The notes under the pieces: generated by a model | What the model was told of the DNA's origin: nothing | The model's input: the letters and a program-made list of their open reading frames with translations, nothing else | The model's database searches: none | Position numbers and translations under genes: made by a program | Shown: positions 6,666-14,359 of the stretch, in pieces | Position numbering within the stretch: position 1 is the first letter of the stretch | Layout of the letters: every line of letters starts with the position of its first letter | Assembly: GCA_964415185.1 (NCBI GenBank) | Contig: CAYPZI010000042.1 | Span: 1-22,110, forward strand | DNA length: 22,110 bases | Source of the DNA: CAYVBJ01 sp964415185 | GTDB taxonomy: Bacteria > Bacteroidota > Rhodothermia > Balneolales > Balneolaceae | Direction of reading: 5' to 3'

Positions 6666-7091
6666 ATGTTTAAACTGAACTGGACAAAAGCAATTATCGC
6701 AGGAGTCATCGGAACAATCCTGTTTGATATCGTTGGACTCATCTTCACCGGGCAATGGTGGGATATTCCAGGCATTTTGGGTGAAAAAACAGGCCTCGGA
6801 ATGGCCTACGGTGTTATTGGGCACTACGCAAATGGCATACTTCTGGCTATCCTTTATTCGGCATTGGCCCCGCATCTCTGGGGCCCCTACTGGATTCGGC
6901 CTTTTATCTTCATTGTTGCTGAAACCATTGCACTGGTTTGGATGTTTATGCTGCCCCTGCTCGGCGCCGGAGTGGCAGGAGTTGATGCCAACCCGATGAT
7001 GCCGGTGGTTACCCTGGTTCGCCACCTCGTTTTTGTAATTCCTTTCATCTTTTTGATTAATAAGGAATACGAGAGCCTGCAAGCTGAATAA
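6666..7091 (+). CDS. Four-helix integral membrane protein, function unknown
   Basis: A 141-residue hydrophobic protein with four likely membrane helices at about residues 8-28, 43-67, 78-100 and 112-131. Recognisable segments are an N-terminal WTKAIIAGVIGTILFDIVGL helix and a second helix containing GHYANGILLAILYSAL; they recall small YagU/DUF-type membrane proteins, but I cannot name the family. It follows an AraC regulator on the same strand and is closed by an intrinsic terminator, so it is either the second gene of that unit or its regulated target. An open frame on the opposite strand over the same bases is a shadow of this gene. Confidence 0.75.
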   Translation: MFKLNWTKAIIAGVIGTILFDIVGLIFTGQWWDIPGILGEKTGLGMAYGVIGHYANGILLAILYSALAPHLWGPYWIRPFIFIVAETIALVWMFMLPLLGAGVAGVDANPMMPVVTLVRHLVFVIPFIFLINKEYESLQAE

Positions 7092-7115
7092 CCTCACTTT
7101 ACCAGATAATCGGAT

Positions 7116-7149
7116 TCCCCGGTGAATTTTTTTGCCGGGGATTTTTTTT
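7116..7149 (+). terminator. Intrinsic terminator after the membrane protein gene
   Basis: TCCCCGG (7116-7122) pairs with CCGGGGA (7135-7141) across a 12-base loop, followed by an eight-T run (7142-7149). It lies 25 bases after the stop codon. Confidence 0.85.
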
Positions 7150-7223
7150 GCTTTTCGCTTAATCTCCGATAATCTGATACATTGCTGTGTTCATGGCATT
7201 GGCTGTAACCGTGCTTTACCGGG

Positions 7224-7292
7224 ACACACCCCTGTAATGACTTAAATCACCTGACGGTGTTTAAGTCATTTCTGTCCCGTCTCGAGAGGGGA
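7224..7292. repeat. 69-bp double-hairpin repeat R2, copy 2
   Basis: This is the second copy of the element at 3378-3446, same orientation, with a single mismatch. The first hairpin (ATGACTTAAA... / ...TTTAAGTCAT) is intact; the mismatch breaks the perfect symmetry of the second palindrome. It stands 66 bp upstream of the tryptophanase gene. Confidence 0.8.
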
Positions 7293-7358
7293 TGATTGTC
7301 ATTTCATTTATTTAAATTGTGTGTTAAATATTGTTTTGTCTAATAAAATTTTCTGTCT

Positions 7359-8747
7359 ATGGAGTTAAAAGAGTTTCATTCCGATATCATCATTGAACCG
7401 TTCAGAATCCGGTCGGTGGAGCCGGTGCATTTTAAAACGATGGATGAGCGAAGGCAAATCCTTGAAAAGGCCGGGTTCAATCCCTTTCTGATCAAAGCCG
7501 AAGATGTGCTGATCGACCTGCTGACCGACAGCGGAACCGGTGCCATGTCGTCGCGGCAGTGGGGCGGGATGATGGCAAGTGACGAGTCTTATGCTGGATC
7601 ATCGTCATTTTACAGGTTTGAATCCGCCGTACAGGATATCACCGGGTACAAACATGTGATCCCCACACACCAGGGGCGTGCCGCGGAAAATATCCTCTTT
7701 ACTACCATTGCAGGTAAGGGTGATATCATCCCGAACAACACTCATTTCGACACCACGCGTGCCCATGTGGAGCATACGGGAGCCGAAGCCCGTGACCTGG
7801 TCATTCCGGAAGGCCGGCAGCCCCGCACCGATCACCCGTTTAAGGGAAACATGGACCTGCAGGCACTTGAAGAGCTGATCCGGAAGGAAGGCCCGGAAAA
7901 GATCCCGGCTGTTATGCTCACGGTCACCAATAATTCAGGCGGAGGACAGCCGGTAAGCATGGCCAACATACGGGCCGTTTCAGAACTGGCCCGCGAACAC
8001 GGCATTCCTTTCTTTCTGGATGCCTGCCGGTTTGCCGAAAATGCCTGGTTCATCAAAATAAGAGAGGAAGGATATTCGGATAAATCACCGGTTGAAATAG
8101 CGCGCGAAATGTTCGGTTATGCCGATGGCTGTACGATGAGTGCCAAAAAAGACGGCATGTCGAACATCGGGGGGTTCCTGGCTTTGAACAGCGATGAACT
8201 GGCTGCGCAGTGCCGAAGCCTGGAAATTCTGACCGAGGGATTCCCCACATACGGAGGCATGGCCGGTTACGATATGGAAGCCGTGGCGCAGGGCCTTTAT
8301 GAAGCCCTGGATGAAGGCTACCTGAGGTATCGAGTGCGGTCCATTGCCTATCTCGGTGAAAAGCTCACTAATGCGGGAATTCCTATCGTTCAGCCAACCG
8401 GCGGACATGCCGTTTACATCGATGCCAGGGAGATGCTGCCGCACATCCCGGCGAAGCAGTACCCGGCCTGGTCGTTTAACAATGCTTTATATCTGCTGGG
8501 CGGTGTGCGTGGTGTGGAAATCGGTACGGTGATGTTTGGCCTGCAGCCCGACGGCACCGAAAAGCCTGCCGCGATGGAACTGGTTCGCCTCGCCTTTCCG
8601 CGCCGGGTCTATACCCAAAGCCACGTCGATTACCTTGCGGAGGTAATTATTGCCGCAAATGAGCAGCGCGAGCGTCTTAAAGGATACAAAATTATCAAAC
8701 AGCCGGATGTGCTCAGGCATTTTTCGGCGAGATTTGAGGAGGTGTAA
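7359..8747 (+). CDS. tnaA: Tryptophanase (tryptophan indole-lyase)
   Basis: A 462-residue PLP-dependent beta-eliminating lyase that splits L-tryptophan into indole, pyruvate and ammonia in the cytosol. The family framework is complete: EPFRIRSVEPV near the N terminus, IDLLTDSGTGAMS, DESYAGSSSFY, the PTHQGRAAEN phosphate-binding region, and the PLP lysine in MSAKKDGM (Lys264). Two positions separate it from tyrosine phenol-lyase: the phenol-binding Arg of that enzyme (in SMERG) is Ile388 here (GVEIGT), and the C-terminal LRHF motif carries His454 where tyrosine phenol-lyase has Phe. Both point to tryptophanase. Length matches the family. No tryptophan permease and no leader peptide are seen nearby, so it stands alone. 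GC content is somewhat above that of its neighbours. Confidence 0.92.
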   Translation: MELKEFHSDIIIEPFRIRSVEPVHFKTMDERRQILEKAGFNPFLIKAEDVLIDLLTDSGTGAMSSRQWGGMMASDESYAGSSSFYRFESAVQDITGYKHVIPTHQGRAAENILFTTIAGKGDIIPNNTHFDTTRAHVEHTGAEARDLVIPEGRQPRTDHPFKGNMDLQALEELIRKEGPEKIPAVMLTVTNNSGGGQPVSMANIRAVSELAREHGIPFFLDACRFAENAWFIKIREEGYSDKSPVEIAREMFGYADGCTMSAKKDGMSNIGGFLALNSDELAAQCRSLEILTEGFPTYGGMAGYDMEAVAQGLYEALDEGYLRYRVRSIAYLGEKLTNAGIPIVQPTGGHAVYIDAREMLPHIPAKQYPAWSFNNALYLLGGVRGVEIGTVMFGLQPDGTEKPAAMELVRLAFPRRVYTQSHVDYLAEVIIAANEQRERLKGYKIIKQPDVLRHFSARFEEV

Positions 8748-8759
8748 TGCAGTCGTGCC

Positions 8760-8783
8760 ATCCCGACACAACCGTGTTGGGAT
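8760..8783 (+). terminator. Hairpin after tryptophanase, possible terminator
   Basis: ATCCCGACAC (8760-8769) pairs with GTGTTGGGAT (8774-8783) with one G-T wobble and an AACC loop, 12 bases after the stop codon. The following bases are TGTTGTTG rather than a clean T-run. A second GC-rich hairpin (GCCCCG...CGGGGC) follows at about 8791-8810. Confidence 0.45.
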
Positions 8784-8863
8784 TGTTGTTGCCCCGTCCG
8801 GCGGCGGGGCTGGGTAACATGACGCAGCTCAATCTCCTGAAAAAAACCTCACCCGCCCATAAT

Positions 8864-9045
8864 ATGATTTGATTGCGTAACTCAAGCCGTTATCAAAACA
8901 AAAATCTCCCATAGGGGCATGATACAACACAGGCCGGCATTTCAATGCCGGGGCAAAGAGACAACATCATCGCAAAGTCCGCCTCCGATCGAGCGTAACC
9001 CATATTCCAAAACAAAAACACTCCGCATCGGGGGGGCGACACAAC
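8864..9045. repeat. Structured intergenic repeat R3, copy 1
   Basis: It matches 11703-11837 in the same orientation. The conserved core is GATACAACACAGGCCGGCAT, TTCAATGCCGG and CATCATCGCAAAG; the CCGGCAT-TTCA-ATGCCGG hairpin is perfect. Copy 1 also contains an internal half-repeat: 8877-8928 (GTAACTC...AAAACAAAAAtCTCC...GATACAAC) recurs in altered form at 8995-9045. The rest of the 8748-9229 spacer (AT-rich 9046-9229) shows no gene; the operon promoter should lie there but I see no clear TAnnTTTG box. Confidence 0.7.
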
Positions 9046-9229
9046 GGGCTGAATAACTAAATAACCATAATTCGATTTACTAAACCTCTTGGATTAAAAC
9101 AAATGTTTTGAACGGATTTGATTTTACCTCTATTAAACATCTGCCATAATTCCCATTCCTGATTTTAGTAGTGATTTTTATCTACTTTTTTAGTATTTAG
9201 TACAAAATAAAATTCTCATCAACCGGTCT

Positions 9230-9727
9230 ATGGATAGCGAAATTCTGACATGGCTTTTTATTGGAGGCGGACTGATATTGATGCTGCTTGAGCTATTTGT
9301 GCCCGGCGGTGTGGCTTTGATATTGGGCATTAGTGGTTTGGGGGTCGGGCTGCTTCGATTCCTTGGGCTATTAACTGATCCCGGATCCGCTGTTGCCGTA
9401 TGGCTCCTCTCTTCGATTGGCCTGACTCTTGCCATTCGTCCCTTTATCAAAAAATATTTTAAAAGTGACACTTTTACCAAAATTGCCGATGAAGATTATG
9501 AGGCAATGGATAAAATTGCCGAAGTGACCGAGTCATTGACAGATCATGACAACAGCGGACGGATCCGGTTCAACGGAATCTCCTGGCAGGCACGCTCAAT
9601 GGAAGGGCGTGTCGAGGCAGGCCAAAAGGTGCGAATCAAATATCGCGAAAACACTACATGGATTGTTGAGCCTATGGGCATCATCGATCCGCCCGGTGCT
9701 CAACTCAAAGAAAAAAATAAAAACTGA
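9230..9727 (+). CDS. Short NfeD-family membrane protein
   Basis: A 165-residue protein of the short NfeD type. The N-terminal ~80 residues hold two to three membrane helices with the family pattern 'LILMLLELFVPGGVALILG' (PGG turn between helices). After a linker, residues about 100-155 form the C-terminal OB-fold domain ('GRIRFNGISWQARS', then 'VEAGQKVRIKYREN'). NfeD proteins are partners of SPFH proteins and are encoded with them; here the gene ends 2 bp before the first of two SPFH genes, so this is the standard pairing. It lacks the long ClpP-class protease domain of full-length NfeD. The proposed role is in membrane microdomain organisation or membrane protein quality control. Confidence 0.87.
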   Translation: MDSEILTWLFIGGGLILMLLELFVPGGVALILGISGLGVGLLRFLGLLTDPGSAVAVWLLSSIGLTLAIRPFIKKYFKSDTFTKIADEDYEAMDKIAEVTESLTDHDNSGRIRFNGISWQARSMEGRVEAGQKVRIKYRENTTWIVEPMGIIDPPGAQLKEKNKN

Positions 9728-9729
9728 TT

Positions 9730-10677
9730 ATGTGGACTACACTGCTCATCCTGCTTGTTATTTCCTATTTCATTCTAACGCGCCTTTTTATCATTGTTGA
9801 AATGCGTGAAGAAGTGATCCAGGAACGACTCGGAAAGTATAAAAAAACACTCAAACCCGGCTTTCATTTTCTTATACCGTTTATCGACCGTGCGGCTTAC
9901 CACCAGGAAATGCGCGAACAGGTACTGGATGTACCCAGCCAGACATGTATCACCAAGGATAATATTGAAGTGGCTGTAGACGGACTGGTTTATCTGAAGG
10001 TGATGGATTCACACAAAGCCAGTTATGGTATCTCGAATTACCATGCGGCTGCGGTTAATCTCGCCCAGACGACCATGAGAAGTGAGATCGGAAAAATCAC
10101 GCTTGATGATACTTTTTCGGAACGTGAGATGATGAATGAAAATATTGTTCGCGAAATCGATAAGGCTGCCGATCCCTGGGGAATAAAAGTGCTGCGTTAT
10201 GAAATCAAGAATATCCGTCCTTCAAATGAGATTATCGATACAATGGAGAAGCAGATGGAAGCCGAAAGGGAAAAACGGGCTGAAATCACCAATTCCGAGG
10301 GTTACAGACAGGCACGGATCAATGAATCGGAAGGAGAGCAGAAAAACCAGGTTCTGGTTTCCGAAGCGCAGCGCCAGCGGCGGATTAATGAGGCGAAAGG
10401 CCGTGCCAGGGAGATTGAACTTGTGGCAACCGCTACGGCGAAAGGGCTCAAAAGGGTTGCTGATGCAATAAAAAAACCCGGAGGCGAAATGGCTGTAAAA
10501 ACCAAGCTGGTTGAGCAGTATATCGACCAGTTCGGCAAGATTATTAAAAGTACCAATGTATCTGTACTTCCTGTTGAAACGGCCAACCTGAAAACATTTT
10601 TTGAAGGTGTGGAAAAAGTCAGCAATCATACTCAAAACAGACAGCCGAATCCTGCTGCTAAAAATACGGAGAAGTGA
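9730..10677 (+). CDS. SPFH/band-7 (slipin-type) membrane protein 1
   Basis: A 315-residue protein with one N-terminal membrane helix (residues about 3-22) and an SPFH domain (about 25-190): 'ERLGKYKKTLKPGFHFLIPF' and 'TKDNIEVAVDGLVYLKV', which are hallmark segments of stomatin/paraslipin/QmcA proteins. Residues about 190-260 are a charged, Glu/Arg/Ala-rich coiled coil (EREKRAEITNSEGYRQARIN), the usual oligomerisation region. Such proteins form large ring- or cage-shaped membrane assemblies, often with NfeD and membrane proteases. It lies 2 bp after the NfeD gene and is followed at once by a paralogue. Confidence 0.9.
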   Translation: MWTTLLILLVISYFILTRLFIIVEMREEVIQERLGKYKKTLKPGFHFLIPFIDRAAYHQEMREQVLDVPSQTCITKDNIEVAVDGLVYLKVMDSHKASYGISNYHAAAVNLAQTTMRSEIGKITLDDTFSEREMMNENIVREIDKAADPWGIKVLRYEIKNIRPSNEIIDTMEKQMEAEREKRAEITNSEGYRQARINESEGEQKNQVLVSEAQRQRRINEAKGRAREIELVATATAKGLKRVADAIKKPGGEMAVKTKLVEQYIDQFGKIIKSTNVSVLPVETANLKTFFEGVEKVSNHTQNRQPNPAAKNTEK

Positions 10678-10679
10678 CC

Positions 10680-11606
10680 ATGGAAATTTTCGAAATCATC
10701 AGTAAAGTATTACTCGGACTTTTTGCAATCTATCTCACTTTCAAATTCCTGCAGGCACTTCGGCTGGTTCCCAATCAGTTTGCCCATATTGTAGAAAGGC
10801 TTGGGAATTATCACAAAACGCTCGCCCCCGGGTTTCATGCGTTGATTCCTTTTATCGATAAGGTAGTGTATAAGCAGGATCTCCGTGAAGAGACCATTGA
10901 AGTAGAGCCCCAGGAATGCTTTACGAAAGACAACGTGAAAGTCGAAGTTGACGGTGTGCTGTACCTGAGTGTGGTTGATCCTGTGAATGCCAGTTACGGA
11001 GTTACAAATTACCGCTATGCAGCCGTACAGCTAGCCCAGACAACAACGAGATCAGTCATTGGATTGATGGATCTCGATCAAACTTTTGAGGAACGGGCCA
11101 TGATGAGCCGGGAAGTGGTAAACGTGCTTGGTGAAATTGAGCAGCTATGGGGTATTAAAGTACACAGGTACGAGATTAAAAATATCATGACTCCCAGAAC
11201 CGTGCAAAAAGCAATGGAGCGGCAGATGACAGCCGAGCGAGACCGTCGAGCCATTATTGCCAAATCCGAGGGTGTTCGCGATTCAAATGTGAATGAAGCC
11301 GAAGGTATGCGGGCCGAGATTATCAATATCTCCGAAGCAGAAATGCAGCGACGTATAAATGAAGCCGAAGGCCGGGCACAGGAAATTGAAGCCATTGCCG
11401 AGGCAACTGCAAGCTCCATCGAACAAATAGCCGAAGCCCTTTCCCAGCCAAAAGGCGAAGAAGCGATGAAGTTGCAGCTTAAAGAAAAATACCTGTCCGT
11501 TATGGAAGGCCTGGGAAGGAAAGATAACCAGATCATCCTGCCTAAAGATATAACGAATTATGATGCACTTTTAAGCGGATTATCAATAGATAAGAAGATT
11601 GACTAA
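10680..11606 (+). CDS. SPFH/band-7 (slipin-type) membrane protein 2
   Basis: A 308-residue paralogue of the previous protein, with the same layout: membrane helix at about 5-27, SPFH domain with 'ERLGNYHKTLAPGFHALIPF' and 'TKDNVKVEVDGVLYLSVVD', then a coiled coil (about 185-260) and a C-terminal tail 'QIILPKDITNYDALLSGL'. I chose ATG 10680 because GGAG at 10668-10671 is 8 bases before it, a normal Shine-Dalgarno spacing; a GTG at 10674, overlapping the upstream stop, would leave only 2 bases. Tandem different SPFH subunits suggest a hetero-oligomeric assembly with NfeD, which is inference. Confidence 0.9.
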   Translation: MEIFEIISKVLLGLFAIYLTFKFLQALRLVPNQFAHIVERLGNYHKTLAPGFHALIPFIDKVVYKQDLREETIEVEPQECFTKDNVKVEVDGVLYLSVVDPVNASYGVTNYRYAAVQLAQTTTRSVIGLMDLDQTFEERAMMSREVVNVLGEIEQLWGIKVHRYEIKNIMTPRTVQKAMERQMTAERDRRAIIAKSEGVRDSNVNEAEGMRAEIINISEAEMQRRINEAEGRAQEIEAIAEATASSIEQIAEALSQPKGEEAMKLQLKEKYLSVMEGLGRKDNQIILPKDITNYDALLSGLSIDKKID

Positions 11607-11702
11607 GTTAATGTAAGCGGTTGAATTAACCGAAGCCATTAAGGGAAGTACGAAAAACTAAAAAGTTTATATAACTGTGACAACTTCTGGCTGTCTCCTG
11701 CG

Positions 11703-11837
11703 ATGATTTCATTTCGTGACTCAAGGCAATATCAAAAAATCCTCTATGGGGGATGATACAACACAGACCGGCATTTCAATGCCTGGGCAACGAGAGGCAT
11801 CATCGCAAAGGCCCCCACCAACGGGAGACGACATAAC
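11703..11837. repeat. Structured intergenic repeat R3, copy 2
   Basis: This is the second copy of the element at 8864-9045. It keeps the hairpin core (CCGGCAT-TTCA-ATGCCTGG) and the outer complementary pair GATGAT / ATCATC, but lacks most of the second half-unit found in copy 1. It occupies the 11607-11839 spacer between two convergent units (SPFH operon and TonB receptor), where it could serve as a two-way transcription end. No other feature is seen in that spacer. Confidence 0.7.
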
Positions 11838-11839
11838 TT

Positions 11840-14359
11840 TTAAAAGCTGACACCTGCCGTTAAATAAAAGCTTCTTGCCTGTGCAGGAATGATGCCGGGC
11901 CCCGGATAACCGGTAGCGCGCCTGGTAAAAAATTTATTATCGGTCAGATTGTTCACACCTGATTCGAATGTAAATCTGTTCAGGCTGTATTTAAAAGAAA
12001 CATCCATGACGGTATATGATGGGATAATACCTTCAATGGCCGTAGGAGTGCGAACAGCGTTGGTAGCATCCGAAAAATGTTCACCTACATAGGTAAATTG
12101 GTATGAGGAGTGGAAGTTACCCATTCCAAAGTTCAGGCCTGTTTTCAGGTTAACCGGCGGCACCAGCTCAACTTCATTTCCTTCGATGCCGTTTTCATCT
12201 GAATTCGTGTAGGTAGCCGAAATAAATGAAATATTGGTAAAGACCGATAGCCTGACCGGGCTGTAGGAATCCACAAAGAGCTTGAACATATCAACCTCAA
12301 AAAACCCTTCAAAACCATAGATATTGGCATCGGCTACATTGGTCCGGAATCGGAATGTTCTTTCTACCAGGTTATTGAACCGGGGATCGGGTTCACGTCT
12401 AAGAATCGAACCGATACGGTCATTGTACGAAAGATGAAACAAGGTCACATCATAATTCAAGAGATTCCTGACATTGCCCCTTGCGCCAAGGTCTATATTA
12501 AAACCACGTTCATCCCCAATATCCGGATCTACTTCCAGGCTTCCGATATCAACCCGGATATCATTAAAGTTAACTGCACGGTAATTCTGAGAAAAATTCC
12601 AGTACACTTCCAGTGCATCGCTGTCTTTATAGCTCATTCCAACACCAAAAAATACAAATGAACGCTCGTCACGGCGTTCTTCCGGGATTACTTCATCCAC
12701 CAGGATATTTCCGGCCAGGTCTTCTGAAACCTCCCTGAAAAAACCATCCGATTCGGTTTTTATATATTCGAACCGGACACCCGGTGTCAGGCTGAACTTA
12801 TCAGTGATATTAAACACATTTTCGGCAAATACCGACATATTTTTACTTGGCAGGTCAAAATCGGAATCAAGCCTGTTCGGATCGTCAAAATTAAAATTGG
12901 GATCTGAACCATCTGTACCGTCTCCTTCCTTTCTCACTGTAGATCCGTTGTAATATCTTGTTCCGACCAACAGTGCCGAAATATTATTTAAAAAAGAATA
13001 TCGGTGCATCAGGCGCGTTTCATTTCCCCAGTTTCTGAATTTGTCAGTCAAAAAATCACGATTGCCACCAAAATCGACCCTGTCAATTCTCCCCAGGTTA
13101 CCGAGCGCATCCCGTGATGCAATCAAGCCGAAAAACCGGGTGTTAATATTTGTCATGCTCGAAAATTTGTAATCGGCAATTGCGGAGATAAGATTCCAGT
13201 TAACCGAAAACCAGTTACGTTCCCGGTTTGACTGGGATGGGTCTTGCTCAAATTGTGCATCCGTTAACCCTCCCGGCTGCTGCTGCAGGTAAGTCATAAA
13301 TGTATACTCTGTCTGAACCTTAAAATCAGGAGTGAAATTGTATTTAAAGGATCCGAATGCCGTATGCTGATCAAGATTCGAATTCGGCCTCCATCCGTCA
13401 CTTCGTTTGTATTGATAAAACGCATAGTAGTTCATTTTACCCACAGTTCCCCCGACGCTGTTAAAGGAAGTAAACAGACCGTTTGCGCCTCCGGTCTGGT
13501 TTGTTTGCAACTGAAAAGGTTTTTGCCTCGGGCCTTCCTTGAAAACAAAATTCACAACCCCTCCAAACTGGGTTCCATATTGCAGGGATGAAGCCCCCCT
13601 GATGATTTCAACCCTTTCCAGGGCCTGAGACGGAGGCGTATAATAGCTTTCGGGATACCCGAGTGCATCGGCTGAAATATCGTACCCGTTTTGACGCGTA
13701 TTGAAGTTTGAATTCCGGTTCGGGCTCAACCCTCTTCCGCCCAACCCCAACTGTACCCCTGCTCCGTCACTTTCCCAAATATTCAGGCCGGCAATTTTAC
13801 CATAGATTTGCCTGCTGTTATTTGCCGCTAAATTTGCTGTAACATTTTCAAAATTGATAACCTCATTTTTTTTGGCATCGTAAATTGCAGAATTTTCAAC
13901 AGGCCTAAGCCTTGCCACGCCAAGGCTTGATTCACTCCGGTCGCCGACTGTAATCTCATTCAATGACTCTTCAAGCAAAGACAATTTGAAATTAACTTCG
14001 ATATCGCGATTTGTAATCCTGATCTTTTTTGATTCTGACCGTTTTCCGATATAAAGGCTGGTAACATAATAAGTGCCGGCGCTGAGGCTGTCAATTTGAT
14101 AAAAGCCGTTAGTATCGGTTCGTCCGGTGAGTGAATTGTTGCTGTGTATTGAAACCGGACTATCCGGCTGATTAGTTTTAAGTGAATCCGTTACAAAAAT
14201 TTCCGCCCCTTCAAGCGGCCGGTCATCTTTATCGGTTACAATACCTGTGAGCCGGTATGTTTGAGCAAAACTATCGGATATGCTAAATCCAAGAGTTACC
14301 GGGATAATTAAAAGTAAAATTGATTTAAATAATTTCATGAACAGAATCCGGAATTTCAT
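11840..14359 (-). CDS. TonB-dependent receptor, FecA-like, with N-terminal CarboxypepD_reg-like domain
   Basis: An 839-residue outer-membrane receptor for TonB-driven uptake, probably of a ferric chelate. The signal peptide ends at about residue 33 (DSFAQ). Next is a carboxypeptidase-regulatory-like domain (about 35-125, 'LTGIVTDKDDRPLEGAEIFV' and 'GRTDTNGFYQIDSLSAGTYY'), a candidate TonB box (NEITVGDRSE), the plug ('RVEIIRGASSLQYGTQFGG' near 250-268) and a 22-strand-type barrel ending 'FYLTAGVSF' with the terminal Phe. The ending 'FFTRRATGYPGPGI' is typical of receptors annotated as ferric-dicitrate type, but the substrate is not proven. The start overlaps the upstream gene's stop as TAATG; Met8 is an alternative start giving a tidier signal peptide. 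It is the last gene of the iron operon. Confidence 0.93.
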   Translation of the reverse strand: MKFRILFMKLFKSILLLIIPVTLGFSISDSFAQTYRLTGIVTDKDDRPLEGAEIFVTDSLKTNQPDSPVSIHSNNSLTGRTDTNGFYQIDSLSAGTYYVTSLYIGKRSESKKIRITNRDIEVNFKLSLLEESLNEITVGDRSESSLGVARLRPVENSAIYDAKKNEVINFENVTANLAANNSRQIYGKIAGLNIWESDGAGVQLGLGGRGLSPNRNSNFNTRQNGYDISADALGYPESYYTPPSQALERVEIIRGASSLQYGTQFGGVVNFVFKEGPRQKPFQLQTNQTGGANGLFTSFNSVGGTVGKMNYYAFYQYKRSDGWRPNSNLDQHTAFGSFKYNFTPDFKVQTEYTFMTYLQQQPGGLTDAQFEQDPSQSNRERNWFSVNWNLISAIADYKFSSMTNINTRFFGLIASRDALGNLGRIDRVDFGGNRDFLTDKFRNWGNETRLMHRYSFLNNISALLVGTRYYNGSTVRKEGDGTDGSDPNFNFDDPNRLDSDFDLPSKNMSVFAENVFNITDKFSLTPGVRFEYIKTESDGFFREVSEDLAGNILVDEVIPEERRDERSFVFFGVGMSYKDSDALEVYWNFSQNYRAVNFNDIRVDIGSLEVDPDIGDERGFNIDLGARGNVRNLLNYDVTLFHLSYNDRIGSILRREPDPRFNNLVERTFRFRTNVADANIYGFEGFFEVDMFKLFVDSYSPVRLSVFTNISFISATYTNSDENGIEGNEVELVPPVNLKTGLNFGMGNFHSSYQFTYVGEHFSDATNAVRTPTAIEGIIPSYTVMDVSFKYSLNRFTFESGVNNLTDNKFFTRRATGYPGPGIIPAQARSFYLTAGVSF

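Noticed and set aside
6597..7097. Long open frame on the - strand over the membrane protein gene
   Set aside because: It is rich in Asn, His, Cys and Gln without any domain pattern, and mirrors the + strand gene that has clear membrane helices and a terminator.
7359..8747. Tyrosine phenol-lyase instead of tryptophanase
   Set aside because: The phenol-binding Arg is Ile388 and the C-terminal Phe is His454, both as in tryptophanase.
8760..8783. The hairpin after tryptophanase as part of repeat R3
   Set aside because: No matching copy is seen near 11703-11837, so it is treated as a separate possible terminator.
10674..10679. GTG at 10674 as start of the second slipin
   Set aside because: It lies only 2 bases from the GGAG site, while ATG 10680 has an 8-base spacing; the GTG remains possible in a lineage that often ignores such sites.
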